Source: Mactra quadrangularis
Taxonomy: Eukaryota; Mollusca; Bivalvia; Venerida; Mactridae
NCBI GenBank assembly: GCA_025267735.1
Contig: CM046299.1
Coordinates: 19,862,232 to 19,926,231, forward strand
DNA length: 64,000 nucleotides
Reading direction: 5' to 3'
Each line of letters opens with the position of its first letter. Position 1 is the first letter of the stretch. Both the position numbers and the translations under genes were made by a program. Shown in pieces: positions 13,605 through 26,010 of this stretch. Below the pieces are notes generated by a model. That model saw only the letters and a program-made list of their open reading frames with translations, was not told the origin of the DNA and did not search any database.

Positions 13605-13770
13605 CTGCTGTGGTATGAACTCGTCGACTAATCACTTGACCTATTCTATTGGAAGCAACACATCTATAAATCTGGGTATGAACACTTGGTACAACTGCTG
13701 ACTCTTCAAATGGAGGAAAGAAAAGTGTATGATTACTGAGAACTTCTATACTTCCGGTTTGTGAGAGTAC
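13605..13770 (-). CDS. Dscam: Dscam-family gene, exon 3: C-terminal half of Ig domain 1
   Basis: The exon encodes residues 83-137 and the first base of codon 138. It contains VLSNHTLFFPPF (residues 92-103), corresponding to the V-L-x-N-G-T-L-x-FPPF block of Dscam Ig1, and then VHTQIYRCVASNRIG (residues 112-126), corresponding to VHxQxYxCxAxNxxG. Cys119 pairs with Cys63 of the preceding exon to complete the Ig disulfide. Asn95 in Asn-His-Thr is a possible N-glycosylation site. The acceptor is a good TTTTCAG, the donor is CAG|GTGAGT, and the length is 166 nt (phase 0 in, phase 1 out). No stop codon occurs in the joined frame of the three exons. The gene must continue towards lower coordinates, since Dscam has about 10 Ig domains, 6 FN3 domains and a transmembrane segment. 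None of that was found in the remaining 13.6 kb, so the next exon probably lies outside the window. Confidence 0.9.
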
Positions 13771-13946
13771 CTGAAAATATGTGTATAAGAATTTTGAAAA
13801 AAAGGAATTTCAGAAAGGGGTTGGTGCATCGTCAAAATATTTCAATGATTTTAATTTAAAAGTAAAATGCAAATAATCAAAACAAATGCCTTTTTGTGAA
13901 ATACATTCAAATTTTGGCAGCAAAATAGTATTTAATGAAATTATTT

Positions 13947-14376
13947 GGGGGTGTGACAATACGGTGAAATTCGTATTGCCATATATTGCAATACGTATTG
14001 GTTTTTGCATAAACAGGCGAAGCATGAATTAATGCATGTGTATCGTCTTGATTGGATCAACATTACACACATAATGGTATTTTCAAATGATCGCTATTCC
14101 AATGTTTTAATGACTTATGAAAATAGACTATATGTTAGAAAAATGTAAATTTGAAACGAATTTTCGAAGATAATTATTCTATCACTGGACGAAATTTTCA
14201 ATATATTTTAACATTTATTCAAACATTTAAATATCAGACTCAGAGCCTGATAAAACAATAAGTGCGGCACATAACTACCGTGAAAACCGGTTACGGTAAA
14301 AAGAACCGGCTAAAAACCGTCAGAATTCGGACTATTGCAATATAAACCCGTACATCGGTTAACCATTACACACCTA
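13947..14376. mobile_element. Degenerate hAT-like element in Dscam intron 2
   Basis: The left end GGGGTGTGACAATACGGTG and the reverse complement of the right end, TAGGTGTGTAATGGTTAACC, are weakly alike. The interior shares ATATTGCAATACG-type sequence with the element at 62229-62651. No target duplication was resolved. Confidence 0.4.
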
Positions 14377-14484
14377 GAAATTATAATCAACATTTCTTTG
14401 AAATGATTGTTTATTTAAAAAGTCAAACTTTTTTTCCTCTCATGAACAGTTCTTTCCATTTTTATATAAAGTGGACGCACGATA

Positions 14485-14565
14485 AGCCATTGACGGCCAG
14501 CACGTTTCTGAGTCAAAAACACTGTATGTTGTTTTTTACTCGAAAACGTGCCGGCCGCCTATGAT
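14485..14565. repeat. GGCCGGCACG hairpin element, copy 1
   Basis: CGGCCAGCACGTTT (14494-14507) pairs with AAACGTGCCGGCCG (14544-14557), 13 of 14 matching. The outer sequence resembles CATAGGCGGCC. The same ends flank a shorter loop at 29965-30009. Confidence 0.65.
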
Positions 14566-15688
14566 ATAGGCATACATTTAAAATATATACGCGCATTGTT
14601 CATTTTAACAAATCTAAATTCTGTTATAACATTGCCTCCTTCCTTTTCCTCCCTCCTATCAACTTTTTCACACTCATTTGTGTATATATATAGCTTTTTA
14701 AGACGCTGTTTTTAGCTTTGTTTCTATGCGTTCCAAATATAATTATTCGCCGATACCTCATTTAAAGCCAAGATCTCTTGCAGCATGTTTACGCCCTTGA
14801 ACAGTTATTCTTTAATTCTTAATTACGCAAATGTTATTTGAATTTTTTAATGCTCGTTACTTTTTATTGCACTCTATAGAGGAAGACGAAACTCGATTTG
14901 TCGAAATAACTTGGTAGTTTCTCGTTAAACTCGCGTTTGTTTTCTCTCAAAATCACTTGACAGGAAGTTGTTTTACGGGGCTCCCATGGGATTCCTTCAT
15001 GACAAGTGGTATTTTATGGGGATCTCATGGGATCCAGCCATTAGTCCCTATTAGTCAGTGAAGGCAGTATTTTGATTAATGAAATATTAGAATAACATTT
15101 CTAAGAGATAAAAAAACTTCACCACATTCAAGAGCAATTAGTCCAAGAACGCTACCGGATATTGAATTAAAATATTCTCATTTGAAAACTGCACTGGAAT
15201 GCAGTAGCCATCTATTGCACTATAATTAAATAATTTCACTGTCAAATATGAATTTATATCACAGTTCAACCTTCCTTGTTTATAAGTATGGTCTTAGTTT
15301 TTAACATGACGTAAGTAGCCTTAGGTCAGACTTATACAAAAATTGTTTTTAAATAATGCTGTAAACAGTACAATTGTACAAAAATATTTCGTTTAAATGT
15401 ATATGAATTATAATAGTAAAGACTTGATGAAAATGGTATTAAATGTTTTGTCATATCACAAATAGTATGAAATAATACAAGTGTAATGCAAAGCAGAATC
15501 TTAAAAAAGATTTTGGTGCATGTTTGGCTTTATTCTAGAAATTTCTAGGACAACCCTTCAGTGATGCACATTTTTACTCATTTCCTACAGCTATGCCATA
15601 GAATTGTCACCCTCACCGACACAAATTTATGTGCAGCCGTGTCATGCTCTTGGAATTTTAATGTATTCATTTTGAAATAATATCTTAC

Positions 15689-15852
15689 CTCGTTCCCGTC
15701 TTCAGTTATCCACGTGACCGAGGGGGCGGGGTTTCCATAGACACCACAAGGGATTGCAGCACCCTTTGTGTTTGGTATTACAACCAATGACGGTGGTTCG
15801 GATAAAAATATCGGGCCCCGCCGACCATCGTCGGGTGACTCCGTCGATGAAC
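15689..15852 (-). CDS. Dscam: Dscam-family gene, exon 2: N-terminal half of Ig domain 1
   Basis: The exon encodes residues 28-82. A polar linker (SSTESPDDGRRG, residues 29-40) is followed by GPIFLSEPP, matching the GP-x-F-x-x-EP start typical of mature Dscam proteins. It then carries the B-strand Cys at residue 63 (AAIPCGVYGNPAPS) and the core Trp at residue 75 (VTWITEDG). This layout, GNPxPxxxW followed by a DG turn, is characteristic of Dscam Ig1. The exon starts after TTATTTCAG in phase 1 and ends at GAG|GTAAGA in phase 0. Its length of 164 nt is compatible with both neighbours. The acidic/basic linker between signal peptide and Ig1 seems specific to this gene. Ig superfamily membership is near certain from the joined pair of exons. 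Dscam rather than another Ig-CAM is supported by the Ig1 motifs and by Ig1 being split over two exons, as in Drosophila Dscam1. Confidence 0.87.
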
Positions 15853-16138
15853 CTGAAATAAATATTTAATCATGTTGTAGGACATTTCAAACAGATTCGT
15901 TTTACAAAAATCATCCTTAGTATAATGTGGTTCATAAACTGATAGCAACAGGTCCGACTATACAGAAATTGTATGATGCAATGGCCTGAAGGTACCTATT
16001 GCATATTTTTTATTTTATATGGAATAGGTACAAAAAAGCATCGTACAATTTACGTGTGTCAATGATTTTTATCTTGGCTTTTTCTGACCTTTCTTAACAT
16101 CTTTAGAAAAAAATATACAGTACAAAATATGATACTAA

Positions 16139-16226
16139 ATAGAATCAGTCGTAGGAGAAAGAATTGTCGTAGAAATTATTGTATGACCAAGCTACACGAA
16201 AGTATGCCCCGACCGGGACTCGAACT
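16139..16226 (-). mobile_element. SINE-A head fragment
   Basis: Only the head-proximal part is present: TCGTAGAAATTATTGTATGA, CTACACGAAAGTATGCCCCG and CCGGGACTCGAACT, a box B remnant. Confidence 0.65.
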
Positions 16227-19214
16227 TAAGTTAATTATATCAATAAAAAGTCATGTTTTGGAACATCGACAATGTATACAATTTAGAAATATGAAATTAT
16301 TAATGGGATTTATTTAGTCCATGGATAATATTCAAGCACGCGGTTTCTTAGAAACACTTCTAGTGATGAGGGCTGTACTGCAAAGTTGAACGGAAAGTTA
16401 GTAGGAAGAAATTTTCAATGCGGCGTGGTTTAGACTAAGTAAACAATTTTATCTTTGGCGATAAGCGTCACTCGCTTTACACAGATATGCCAGTGAGTAC
16501 AATGTTTATAATCAGTATATAGAATTGTAAAAGTTCAAATAATCAAAAAAAAACCCAAATGTTGTCATAGCGACAATGAAATACGCCAAAAGAAGTTATC
16601 ATTGTCTAAAATTGTGGCTCTTTTCTTTCTCAAATTCAAATCCTACACTTGTACGCCGTTCGGTTCACAGAAGATATTCAAAATAGAAAAAAAATCAGTT
16701 TTTGTCATGAGCTGCGGTTTGATAATTCAAAATGACAAGCAATGAAGATTCCATCGTTGTAATATTTGAAAATGAGAATGTGGTTATTGGATTAGCGTAA
16801 GAGAAAACTGTTCAATGTGGCAGATTATCATGTGTATGGCTTCAACTAAATTGAAATATTGAGTGACTTTAGTGTAAAAATCATGTCAGATTTTTTGTTT
16901 GCAGAATTGCGCTGGCATAATCCGTTGATTTAATAAAAAAAACACTACATGACAACATCGGAACAAAGCAAATACTGATTTAAGACAATCCGCTTACAAC
17001 CATTGCAAATGTATAAGCACGTAAATTTTCATTATTTTTCCAACGAAGGGAATTTAAAGGGGAAATAAATATTCTGAAATTGCGATTTAAACGTGAAAAT
17101 TTCTTCGCGATTTGACGGAGAGATTTCCCTACGGATCGCAAAATATTTGCGATGACATCATAATTCGTATTTGAGCGAATTCTGACAAAGTCATATCAGA
17201 TGGAAATGCCGTTAATTTCAGTCACGTGACCAACTATTGATTCCATCTCTCCAATTTAACACGTTTTTAAATTTGAAATGCATTGTTTACAAAAAGGGCG
17301 ATTATGAATCATGATTAGGGCCAATAATATCCGGTGTTAAAAGATTTAAAGTCATTTAATGTTAAAATGTTTTCAGGAAGGCGACGTTTTTGTCAGGTCA
17401 GATCAATGAAATATTTGAATGCAGCATACTCCCGAAGGTAATCTCCACCAAATGAAGCCGGTCGTCATTAGGCAGAAAGCACATTACAGCCAAGCGTTTG
17501 ATTTTTTCATGTTTCCCACATCATAATGATAATTTATATTATGTTATCAAAAATCAACATGGTAATGATGTAAACCTTTTAAAGCTTCTTATCGCATCTA
17601 TTAAGTCAATTACTATAATAATCATTAACAACAGTTCACAGTTTACATGGTACTCTCAACACATGTTAATATGTAATAAGGTTCACATCATCACCATTGT
17701 AAAATGTTGCTATCTTAATGACATAATCATTGTCGGTAATACCGTACTTTTTGTACAACTTTGATAATTTTCGAATAATAAAATGATAAAGAGCTATACT
17801 CTTTAATGCCTTTACATACTTAACTTCTGTTCTGTTCTGTTCTTAACATACGAATGGTACACCCAGAGTGCAATGCTTAAGTACAGCCCCATCTCATTTG
17901 AAATTTCTTTTTTATTAGAAATACCATGTATATAAACTATCCTGAAACTTAGCATTCGTTTAAACTGAGATATTATACACAATTTTGTTAGTACTATGCC
18001 TGATTCAGAAGAAACCTGTTTCACCATGAGAGAGAGGCAGACAGATGAAAGTGCCGTGCAATGAGAGAGTAAGTACTTTTTGTGTTCTAAATGCCGTTGG
18101 TGACGAATTCCATTATTCTATTAAATGTTCTGTCTTTAATAACTATACAAACTGTGTATAATTAAAACCGTACTTTTATCGTAAACCAAATATACTAAAC
18201 TTGGAAAAAAAAACTTTTGTCAACTGATTCTGTTAATTCATAAAATAACAATTTTGAATCATGTGATATAAATTATATACATGTTTTTAATATGTACAAG
18301 TTTTTACTAAGTTGTATATGTATTCATTTGTGTGTGTCTCATGGTTCATGTATCTTGGTGTATATGTTCTGTTCTGTTTACATGAACTAAATGTTACCTT
18401 TCTTATCATGAAGTTGTTTCCTTGACCCAGATTAAGTTTTATTTCAGAGAAATTTAACCAAATTTAAACAAATTGCAATGTAATATCTACTATCTTGGTT
18501 TGAACTTCGTTGTTGGAATTGTTAATGGCAGGAAATGTGTGATAAATTGGAGGCGTTTGTACGTCAATTCAAATTAGACTTAAAATTTTAATCTTTACCT
18601 AAAAAACGGAACCTGGCACTTTTCTGAGTCTTAGAGATGGAAAGCAGAACCAATATCATCACCATGGAAACTTATTTTGGTAAATACTCAATATTCTGAA
18701 TGTCGCCAAATGTCTAATCACAAGAGTCAATTCCAGAAAATTGCCTCAAGATGCGGTTCATGCAAAAACCCAAATTATACCGTAACTTTCCGTTCTCTCA
18801 ACGAACGGTGACTTGAAAGTTCACAAAATTGATTCCCCGTTTTTTAGACTCACTTGTTCGAGTAACAAGATGTGCTTTGTCATGGAGAGGGGGCAATCAC
18901 GTGATTAATATGAGTCAAAGTGTTACGATAATTACGTAAATGGATTTGCTAATCAGAGAGAGAAGAGATGATAATTTGACGGAAACTTGTGTTTTATAGG
19001 AAACAGTTTCCATTTTCATGTCAAGTGTCTTGTTGATTGGAACATGTTTATAGAGAGAGAGAGAGAGGATGTTTTGTTTGTCATAGAAAATGAACGAGTA
19101 TTTTGTTAGGAAAAATGAGATACGTCACGATGATGAAAGTATCAATCTGCGATTGTTTTGTATAAACTATTCAGTTTTATCTATACACTCATGTTGATAA
19201 TTTTTTATTGAAGT

Positions 19215-19327
19215 GTCAGTGACGCATAAACTCATCCCGCTGATTCAAGTACTCACTATGGTATTTCTGTGTGCACTATCGATAAGTGAAAATTCAAATC
19301 AGCTAGGTTAATATGTGCGCTACTGAC
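19215..19327. mobile_element. MITE, family D, short copy
   Basis: The left end GTCAGTGACGCATAAACTCA and following CCCGCTGATTCAAGTACTC pair with the reverse complement of the right end, GTCAGTAGCGCACATATTAA and CCTAGCTGATTTGAAT. Length about 113 bp. Confidence 0.55.
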
Positions 19328-19460
19328 ATTTGAATTAAAACCTATTAAATATATACATGTATATATCAAAATGATCTATACATTGTACACTTGTTTTAAT
19401 ACAAGAAATACAGCGTTTTACTTTTGTAGATTTTGCCTTTGAATCTAGCATGATTTCAAT

Positions 19461-19495
19461 CAAGGACCCTATATAACTGTTACATAGGGTCCTTG
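19461..19495. repeat. Perfect 12-bp hairpin
   Basis: CAAGGACCCTAT (19461-19472) and ATAGGGTCCTTG (19484-19495) are exact reverse complements with an 11-base loop. No flanking run of T suggests a polymerase III or bacterial-type terminator. Confidence 0.8.
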
Positions 19496-19669
19496 TTTCA
19501 ATGGAGTGCACAAAACTAATTGTAGTACATGGGCGTTGTGATTTCATGATAAAATAACAACAAATTATATTTCTATGTACCAAGCAATCATGATGAAGTC
19601 GAATAGAAGAATCAAAGAAAATAGAGATAGGTTTCAGATTAGTCGTATGTTAATTGTATTGTTCTATCT

Positions 19670-19862
19670 GGGTGTAGCGAGTTCAATTCCCGACCGTGAC
19701 ATCTTATACCCTTCTGTAAAAATTCGAAATAAAGTATGAATTTTCTCCTAAGTATGAGAAATTGTCCACTCTTAGTGGGGGAGCAAGCGAGTACTGGTCA
19801 CATAAGTGTCCAGAAAAGCCGGTTTGGTAAGTCGACCACTATACATAACCCTAATAACAAGT
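19670..19862 (+). mobile_element. Degenerate SINE-B-like element
   Basis: A box B-like GAGTTCAATTCCC is followed by CTTATACCCTTCTGTAAAAA, GAATTTTCTCCTAAGTATGA, GCGAGTACTGGTCACATAAG and TGTCCAGAAAAGCCGG. The order of blocks follows SINE-B but the similarity is low. Confidence 0.55.
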
Positions 19863-20020
19863 GTTGATCAATGACGTATTTACCCAAACAAACAGAAATA
19901 TTTAAACACGTGAAATATCGTCTTCTTGGAAATACCATAACACTTATGCCAGGAAAACTGCATGTAATTTTTATGGAAGACCTTTTCACACATCAAATAA
20001 CTAATCAAGGAAAACCCCTG

Positions 20021-20074
20021 GTAAATTACGTTACGGCTGACAACTTGGTAAATTACGTTACGGCTGAAACTTGG
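20021..20074 (+). repeat. 27-bp direct duplication
   Basis: GTAAATTACGTTACGGCTGA starts at 20021 and again at 20048, each followed by an AACTTGGT-like sequence. Confidence 0.85.
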
Positions 20075-20410
20075 TTTCAACAATTGTGTACAGAAAGAAA
20101 TCGTGAGTCAAAATTCAAACGCTGAGTAAATACACAAATTAGTTTTTATTTGAGTTAAAATGAACTCCCCAACTTCTCCCCGCAGCGTCTCGTACGTTTT
20201 CTATAATTCACTGTCAACGTACTTGGGAAGTTTCTTATGGGAATAAACATTTCAAGTTTAACATATTGATTTGCACTCAGATTTTTTCCAGGGCTAATTT
20301 GGTTGACATGTGACAAACCTTAAGTTCAAAATATAGACTGTTACAGTACGGCCCTTTGAGAATTTTAATACTGACATTGTTTTGACGGTAAGTAAAATTG
20401 ACATATTGTT

Positions 20411-20704
20411 TAGGGGGTTAATATCATAGCAACACAATGTATAGGTCATATCTTGTCGGTCAGTCAACCTATTCACTGTTTCTTGAAAGACCAAATCTCT
20501 GGATTTAGCTATTAATCAATTACTAGACGCATACTTCCATCAGTGACTGACAACTGCCGTACATGATTGAGAATCAGTGGTAGGAGGAAGAATGACCGTA
20601 GAAATTATTTCATGGCTCCACAAAAGCATACCTCGACCGAGTTTCAAACCTACGATCTCTTGATCAGTAGACTTGAGCCTTACCAACATAGCTAGGCGGG
20701 CGGA
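20411..20704 (-). mobile_element. SINE-A copy
   Basis: The copy has the same order of blocks as the copy at 21120-21424, with more divergence: GTAGCAACAC-like tail, GTCAGTCAACCTATTCACTG, CAGTGACTGACAACTGCC, and a degraded head with CAGTAGACTTGAGCCTTACC. Confidence 0.82.
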
Positions 20705-21119
20705 ATGAGTATTTCTAGACTTGCACTACAATAATGGCAGAATAGTGAAGTGTGTTTTTACCTCATTGTACTTTATGATAGTCTCACCAAGTATTTCTTA
20801 AAGTTCATTTACCATTACGTGACATTCACGAGGGATCGTCGGATGCAGTTCTTTCATTGTCAATATTTTGTCAAATGTTATTGTTATTTTTTTTGCCAAT
20901 CATAATTTTCTGGTTTTAGATTAAAAACTTTTATCCCTTAATGAGCATGTCGTTTTAATATTTGATTTCACTGATGGGAAAGTATTGACAAGACAGAGAA
21001 AATATCACAAATGAATGAACCAACGTGAATCATATCTCCGTATAGAGTACTTCAAGAATTTGTACTATTCTGTCAAATGGAAATATTTATGCATGTAGTG
21101 ATATTTTAAAATGGTGTAT

Positions 21120-21424
21120 TTTTGTTTTTGTTAGGTTTAACGCCGTAGCAACACATTGTATAGGTCTTATAACGGCGGTCAGTCAACCTACTCACTGTTC
21201 CTGGAAAGGCTAAATCTCTGGATATAGCTGTTAACCAACTACTAGGCACATACTTTATTCAGTGACTGACAACTGCCCTACATGATTAAGAATCATTGGT
21301 AGGTGGGTGAATGGCCGTAGAAATAATTTCATCACCATGCTTCACGAAAGTAGGCTATGCTACGCCCGGGAATCGAACCCACGACACCTCGATTAGTAGA
21401 CATGCGTGCTACCAACTGAGCTAA
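21120..21424 (-). mobile_element. SINE-A copy, full length
   Basis: The tail is on the left (GTTAGGTTTAACGCCGTAGC) and the tRNA-like head on the right (box B as GGGAATCGAACCC, box A as CTACCAACTGAGCTA). Direct repeats AAAATGGTGTAT at 21108-21119 and 21425-21436 are a perfect 12-bp target duplication. It lies in Dscam intron 1. Confidence 0.9.
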
Positions 21425-21647
21425 AAAATGGTGTATAATATAATGCTTAAATACTAATATAATAGAGACGGACAATGATTCATTACGATAGATTACCTTT
21501 TCATTTAACGTACGATGATTTTTGTTCTAAGATTTTTTGTGATTCCTTGCAACCAATTTTTCGTCGTATATTATGTAACTAGCCATCGTAAGATTTTGAA
21601 CTTATGTAATCCTGGGAGCCATACTTCTTGCTCAGTCGCCATTATAA

Positions 21648-21686
21648 TGGTGAGTGGTTTGACTGACCGCATTTATAAAACCTATA
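21648..21686 (+). mobile_element. SINE-A tail, first part (split)
   Basis: GTGAGTGGTTTGACTGACCG and the following TAAAACCTATA match the SINE-A 3' region. The next SINE bases resume at 21944 after a 257-bp insertion. Confidence 0.6.
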
Positions 21687-21943
21687 CCAGGCGCGTAGGA
21701 AGGATCTGAATATTGGGGCCGCAGATGGGGTGGGTAGGGGAGGGGTGTCCCCTCCCGCCGGTCGATTTTTTGTGTTCAAGCACTTTCACCCCTCCCCCCC
21801 CCGTTTAGGAACAAATCTATGTATTAGACCTCAAGATTTTCAATATGTGTCATGAAAAATTAAATCGCGGTCCCATTGCCGCTGCTTGCCAGAATATTGG
21901 GGTCGCGACCGCACCCCCTGCGGTCCCAGCTTCTACGCGCATG
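21687..21943. mobile_element. MITE inserted in a SINE-A tail
   Basis: The ends CCAGGCGCGTAGGAAGG and (reverse complement of right) CATGCGCGTAGAAGCTGG form imperfect inverted repeats. TATA may be duplicated at both edges. The interior is GC-rich, with G and C runs (a nine-C run near 21794) unlike the surroundings. The open frames it creates on both strands are not genes. Confidence 0.55.
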
Positions 21944-21980
21944 TATAAATGTGTTGTTACGGCGTTAAACTCCCCCTCAC
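21944..21980 (+). mobile_element. SINE-A tail, second part (split)
   Basis: TATAAATGTGTTGTTACGGC and GTTAAACTCC continue the SINE-A tail that stops at 21686. Confidence 0.6.
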
Positions 21981-22387
21981 ATAAAATGTCATATAGACTC
22001 AGAGACAATGAACTGATAGAACATGTTAAATTACTATGTACAAGATCTTGATAATTAGACTTAAAACTTTCCACAGTGATAGGTGACTGTTTAAAGAAAC
22101 CTTATATTTAGGGACATACATGTATATTTTTTAATCAATTTTGATACATGTTGTCATATTAATTTTCATGATTGGTGTGTTATTGAAATACACTACTGGG
22201 GCCAATGTCCTCTTCTAAGATCAATAGCACATATTATTAAAGCCACTATAAAATCTACCGGTTTTCACTTTGAACCACAATAAATAACATGAACATATCA
22301 AAACGAATATGTCATACTTAGAAAGTTTTTTTTCAGTAGAGGTGTTTGAAATGATATTTGTACCAGATAAATGCCTATATATTGTAT

Positions 22388-22403
22388 GTTCTGTTCTGTT
22401 CTA
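22388..22403 (+). repeat. (TTCTG)n pentamer tract
   Basis: GTTCTGTTCTGTTCT is one of at least seven short TTCTG/CAGAA tracts in the window. Others are near 2077, 17826, 18367, 23009, 37335 and 41245. An inverted tract lies 620 bp away, near 23009. Confidence 0.8.
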
Positions 22404-24155
22404 TATTCGTTATAGTTCATGGGCATTGTTTGTCTTGATACAGGAGCTTTAAATTGTATCAATGTTTTTACCACCAAAAACTAATAGCAAAGGTCAATGT
22501 TTTAAAGGCGTCATAAATTTGTGTACAAAAGAGTTAAATGTCAGCGGATTGTATGAAAACAACATTATTTTCATGACAAATATAAAATATGTTATACATT
22601 GGTCCCCATGATAAAATACTCACTTTCTAGCATTATGTGAGCCATGCAGATATTAACTGCTATCGCCTAAAGCACACAGGGAATTTATGTACAATGTATC
22701 ACCGCAGAGTATCCATACACCCAGGATGGTAATGTCAGCCATGACATAACTAATGTTTACACGATCTGTCATGATAATGGTATAAAGTACTCCATTATTT
22801 GTGTCCCTGTTTGAGATAATACGCTTCATTATTGCCTAATGGACCAGCATAAACTAATATAAAAACATTAGTTGTTGAAAATAACGACCGTGATGATATA
22901 ACGCAATCAGGAGTAATTTCTGTTTAACATGGGGCTTGAATTAACTGTCTAACAAACAATGCATGTATGTCAATGCATCATATAGTCAATGCTTTGCAAT
23001 GATTCATCAACAACAGAACAGAACAGAACATATTATTTGTGATTTGTACATAATGCATGGTCAATTAACTAGTTCAATTGTAACAAATTGTACAAATTAC
23101 GTTACAGATTAAGTCAGTCGTTACAACGGAAATGCATACATGAATTCATATGTCGTATGCCTTATTCTATTTATAAACATTTTTTTAAAAGGCTCATGTG
23201 CGTTTCACATCGTTCTTATGAAAAGACTACATGTATTTTGTAATGGCCTTAAATAAAGTTCATAAATAATAATTCGTGTATTGTTTTAGTCGTGCCCGAA
23301 CCAAAATGAAAAAAAATAGTAACAATAAGAGTTCTTCTTTTTTCAGATGTTGCGAATCAAAAAATGTAACCAAGTTTTGAATAAAATCAATTAACGATTC
23401 TATGTTATTAATCATATGCTACAACTAAAAGCACTTGCAGGTGAAATTATTACCATCAGAAGTCTGTGACAACGTTCTCTCAAGTTTGACTTTGTCACCA
23501 CGATGAAAACACACCAAACGCTAGGCTATAATTAAAATTCTAATTAGGCGCCAGAAATGTAGCGTTAACATGCAAACAATTTCATGTTTCATGTAAAATA
23601 ACTCCTATGTGACCACGTGTTACGTCTGTTTTATATCATCCTCCAACCTAACACATTGGTTCAACTCAGTTGGATGTTTTCTTTTTTGTCATTACCATTA
23701 TTTTAGAACAGTTTTGATGGACATTTCACAGAATGTTGTTCATTTTCACTTTTCGGAGAAATTCAATTTTGTTCATATCTCCCAAATTGGGAATTAAATA
23801 TAGGCTATTAAAATATCTCGCTGCAACAATGTTAATTTTCTATGCATTGGGAGTGAAGAACTCTTGTATTTTATGTCACTATGCTGGCTTTACTCTGCAT
23901 TAAGAAGCTCTGTTCTGAGGATTAGTCCATCGTGTTCAATTAAATGAGGATTTTCCATCTTGACGTAATTCATACAAAGAACTTTTTTTCAGAAGATTAA
24001 GAGTAGACTGGTCCTCTGATGACACTGTTAGTCAGTTGAATACTATAATCAGAATGCGATAACCATTCTACAACAACTTGTTTACATGTTCTTACTTTTG
24101 ATTTTTATTCAACCAATACAACGTGTATTTTTTTCTTTAATTTTCTCAAATTCAT

Positions 24156-24293
24156 TTACCTCGCTGATTTAAGAACTCCATATCGATTCGTTAATCTCCA
24201 TACATAAATATTGAAACCTTATTTTGGTTCGACCGTGAGTACAGAAGAAATATATGAGTATATAAATCAGCGGGACAAATGTATGCGCCACTG
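24156..24293. mobile_element. MITE, family D, degenerate
   Basis: The right end TATAAATCAGCGGGACAAAT and the following GTATGCGCCACTG are typical of the family. The left end (TACCTCGCTGATTTAAGAAC) is shortened. It lies in Dscam intron 1. Confidence 0.5.
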
Positions 24294-25769
24294 AAGGTTG
24301 AATAGAATGTAACTATATTGTGAAGTGATATCAAACCATGAAGCTCGTTAGTTTTCTATTTATTTTAAAAGCGAGAAAACATGTTCTCTTAACGTATTCT
24401 ATTTACTTCATTTTATCATGACAATGCCATGATTGTGCTATCACGATGTAGTAATTGTATTGTAAGGTTTGAAAAAAAATTCTTTCAAAAGTAGCCAAAC
24501 TTTTTTTCATTATTTATTAGTATTTTCGCTGAGATATGCAAATTCAAACTTCTTTTGTATTATGTTTCGTTTTGGTTTTTGTTTTTAATGCTGTCCGTAT
24601 CATGTGAATTTCCATTACGTGAGAAAAATTGTGAGCTCTCTGTATGACATGAACAGTCGAAATTTATAAGACTCTGAGTGGGTTATCTGATGTCGTTGAT
24701 CTAAAATGATGAACTTCTACAACGTATACTCAATTGCTTCATTCAGTTTGCTTGTACATTTTGCATCGCTTTCCTTATGTGGCGTATTTACATTGACATC
24801 TCTAAGATATAAAGCAAAAATCCTTGTCTTATTTACACTATCAAAAATGAAGCCTAAGATATCATGACCATAAGTTGATTTGACACACGACCAAGTATAA
24901 CATCAAGGTTTCACAACTATAGCTTATCGTCTACAACTTGAAGTTGAGATCACAAAACACTAATATCATGAATTATACAATACAGAAAAACAGAAAATAG
25001 GAGATATTTCTACTATTGCATGATTTCGGTTCAAATAAATAGTCAATTTATAAGGCCATTTAAACATCTGTATTATAATTGTATCAACCCACGACTGTGA
25101 GACTGACACACTGCCTACTGCGTTACTGTGGCCCTTTCTAAAGTTTTAAACAAACGACTTCCATCTAAGGAATATCCCAGTAAGATATTTCTTTTGTTTT
25201 AGACAAGTCATTGACTCATTTCATAGTAAATAGTTCAAGTTCATTTATACAGTCGGTAATTGCCATCTGCAAATAATCAATTACACGGTGTTACGTCAAT
25301 ATGTTTAAATAAGTCAACAATAAAGACTGGTACGCACGTACGTTCCGTGCACGTCCATACATTATCATGACCTTGGGACATCTGATATCGCATGTATTAT
25401 CATGTATTGATATAATCAGTGTGAATCCTCATTTCCTGGCAATTTAATATTGATCTACATTAATTTTATTAATACAATATAGCTACAAGCATATGTTATG
25501 ACACGTTGTTAACATAAAATGGGGAAATTTTAGCAACAGCTACATTGGGAATTAATTATACAAATTAAATACAACAATATGTTTATTGGTTTTGGTATGA
25601 AGTACATGTATATGCTTTTTTACTCGTACATGTTTTACCTGACTAAGTCCATACTATATCAATTTTATTTTAATTAAACACTGATTAGAAAAATGCTATG
25701 AGTCTATAAACATGTTACTATTACATGTTATTTATGCTATGGAAAAAATAGTTCATTTTTAAAATGAAT

Positions 25770-26010
25770 TTGACGCCGTCGATCAACACTTTTTATTAGC
25801 TTATGTATAGCGGCCGACTCACCTAACTAGTTTTCGTGGACATCTATTATTATCAGAACTCGTCAACACTTCCACGAGAACCCGACAACTTTCCCTTCTA
25901 CGGAATGAAATCGATAATGAATATCGGATTTTAAGTAAGGGTATATACCAGTTGCGACTAGGAATCGAACCAGGATCCCTCAGTTCGAAATTCTGAGCCT
26001 GAGAACAAAA
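25770..26010 (-). mobile_element. Degenerate SINE-B-like element
   Basis: The tail side has TTGACGCCGTCGATCAACAC and CGACTCACCTAACTAGTTTT. The head side has a box B reverse complement, GGAATCGAACCAGGATC. The blocks are in SINE-B order on the minus strand but diverged. Confidence 0.5.

Larger units (their letters stand above)
13771..15688 (-). other. Dscam intron 2
   Basis: This 1918-bp intron lies between the two halves of Ig1. It contains a degenerate hAT-like element (13947-14376) and a GGCCGGCACG hairpin (14485-14565). No other gene-like sequence is visible. Confidence 0.8.

Noticed and set aside
17498..17764. 88-codon open frame on the plus strand
   Set aside because: It has low-complexity Ile/Asn-rich translation, lies within Dscam intron 1, and shows no domain.
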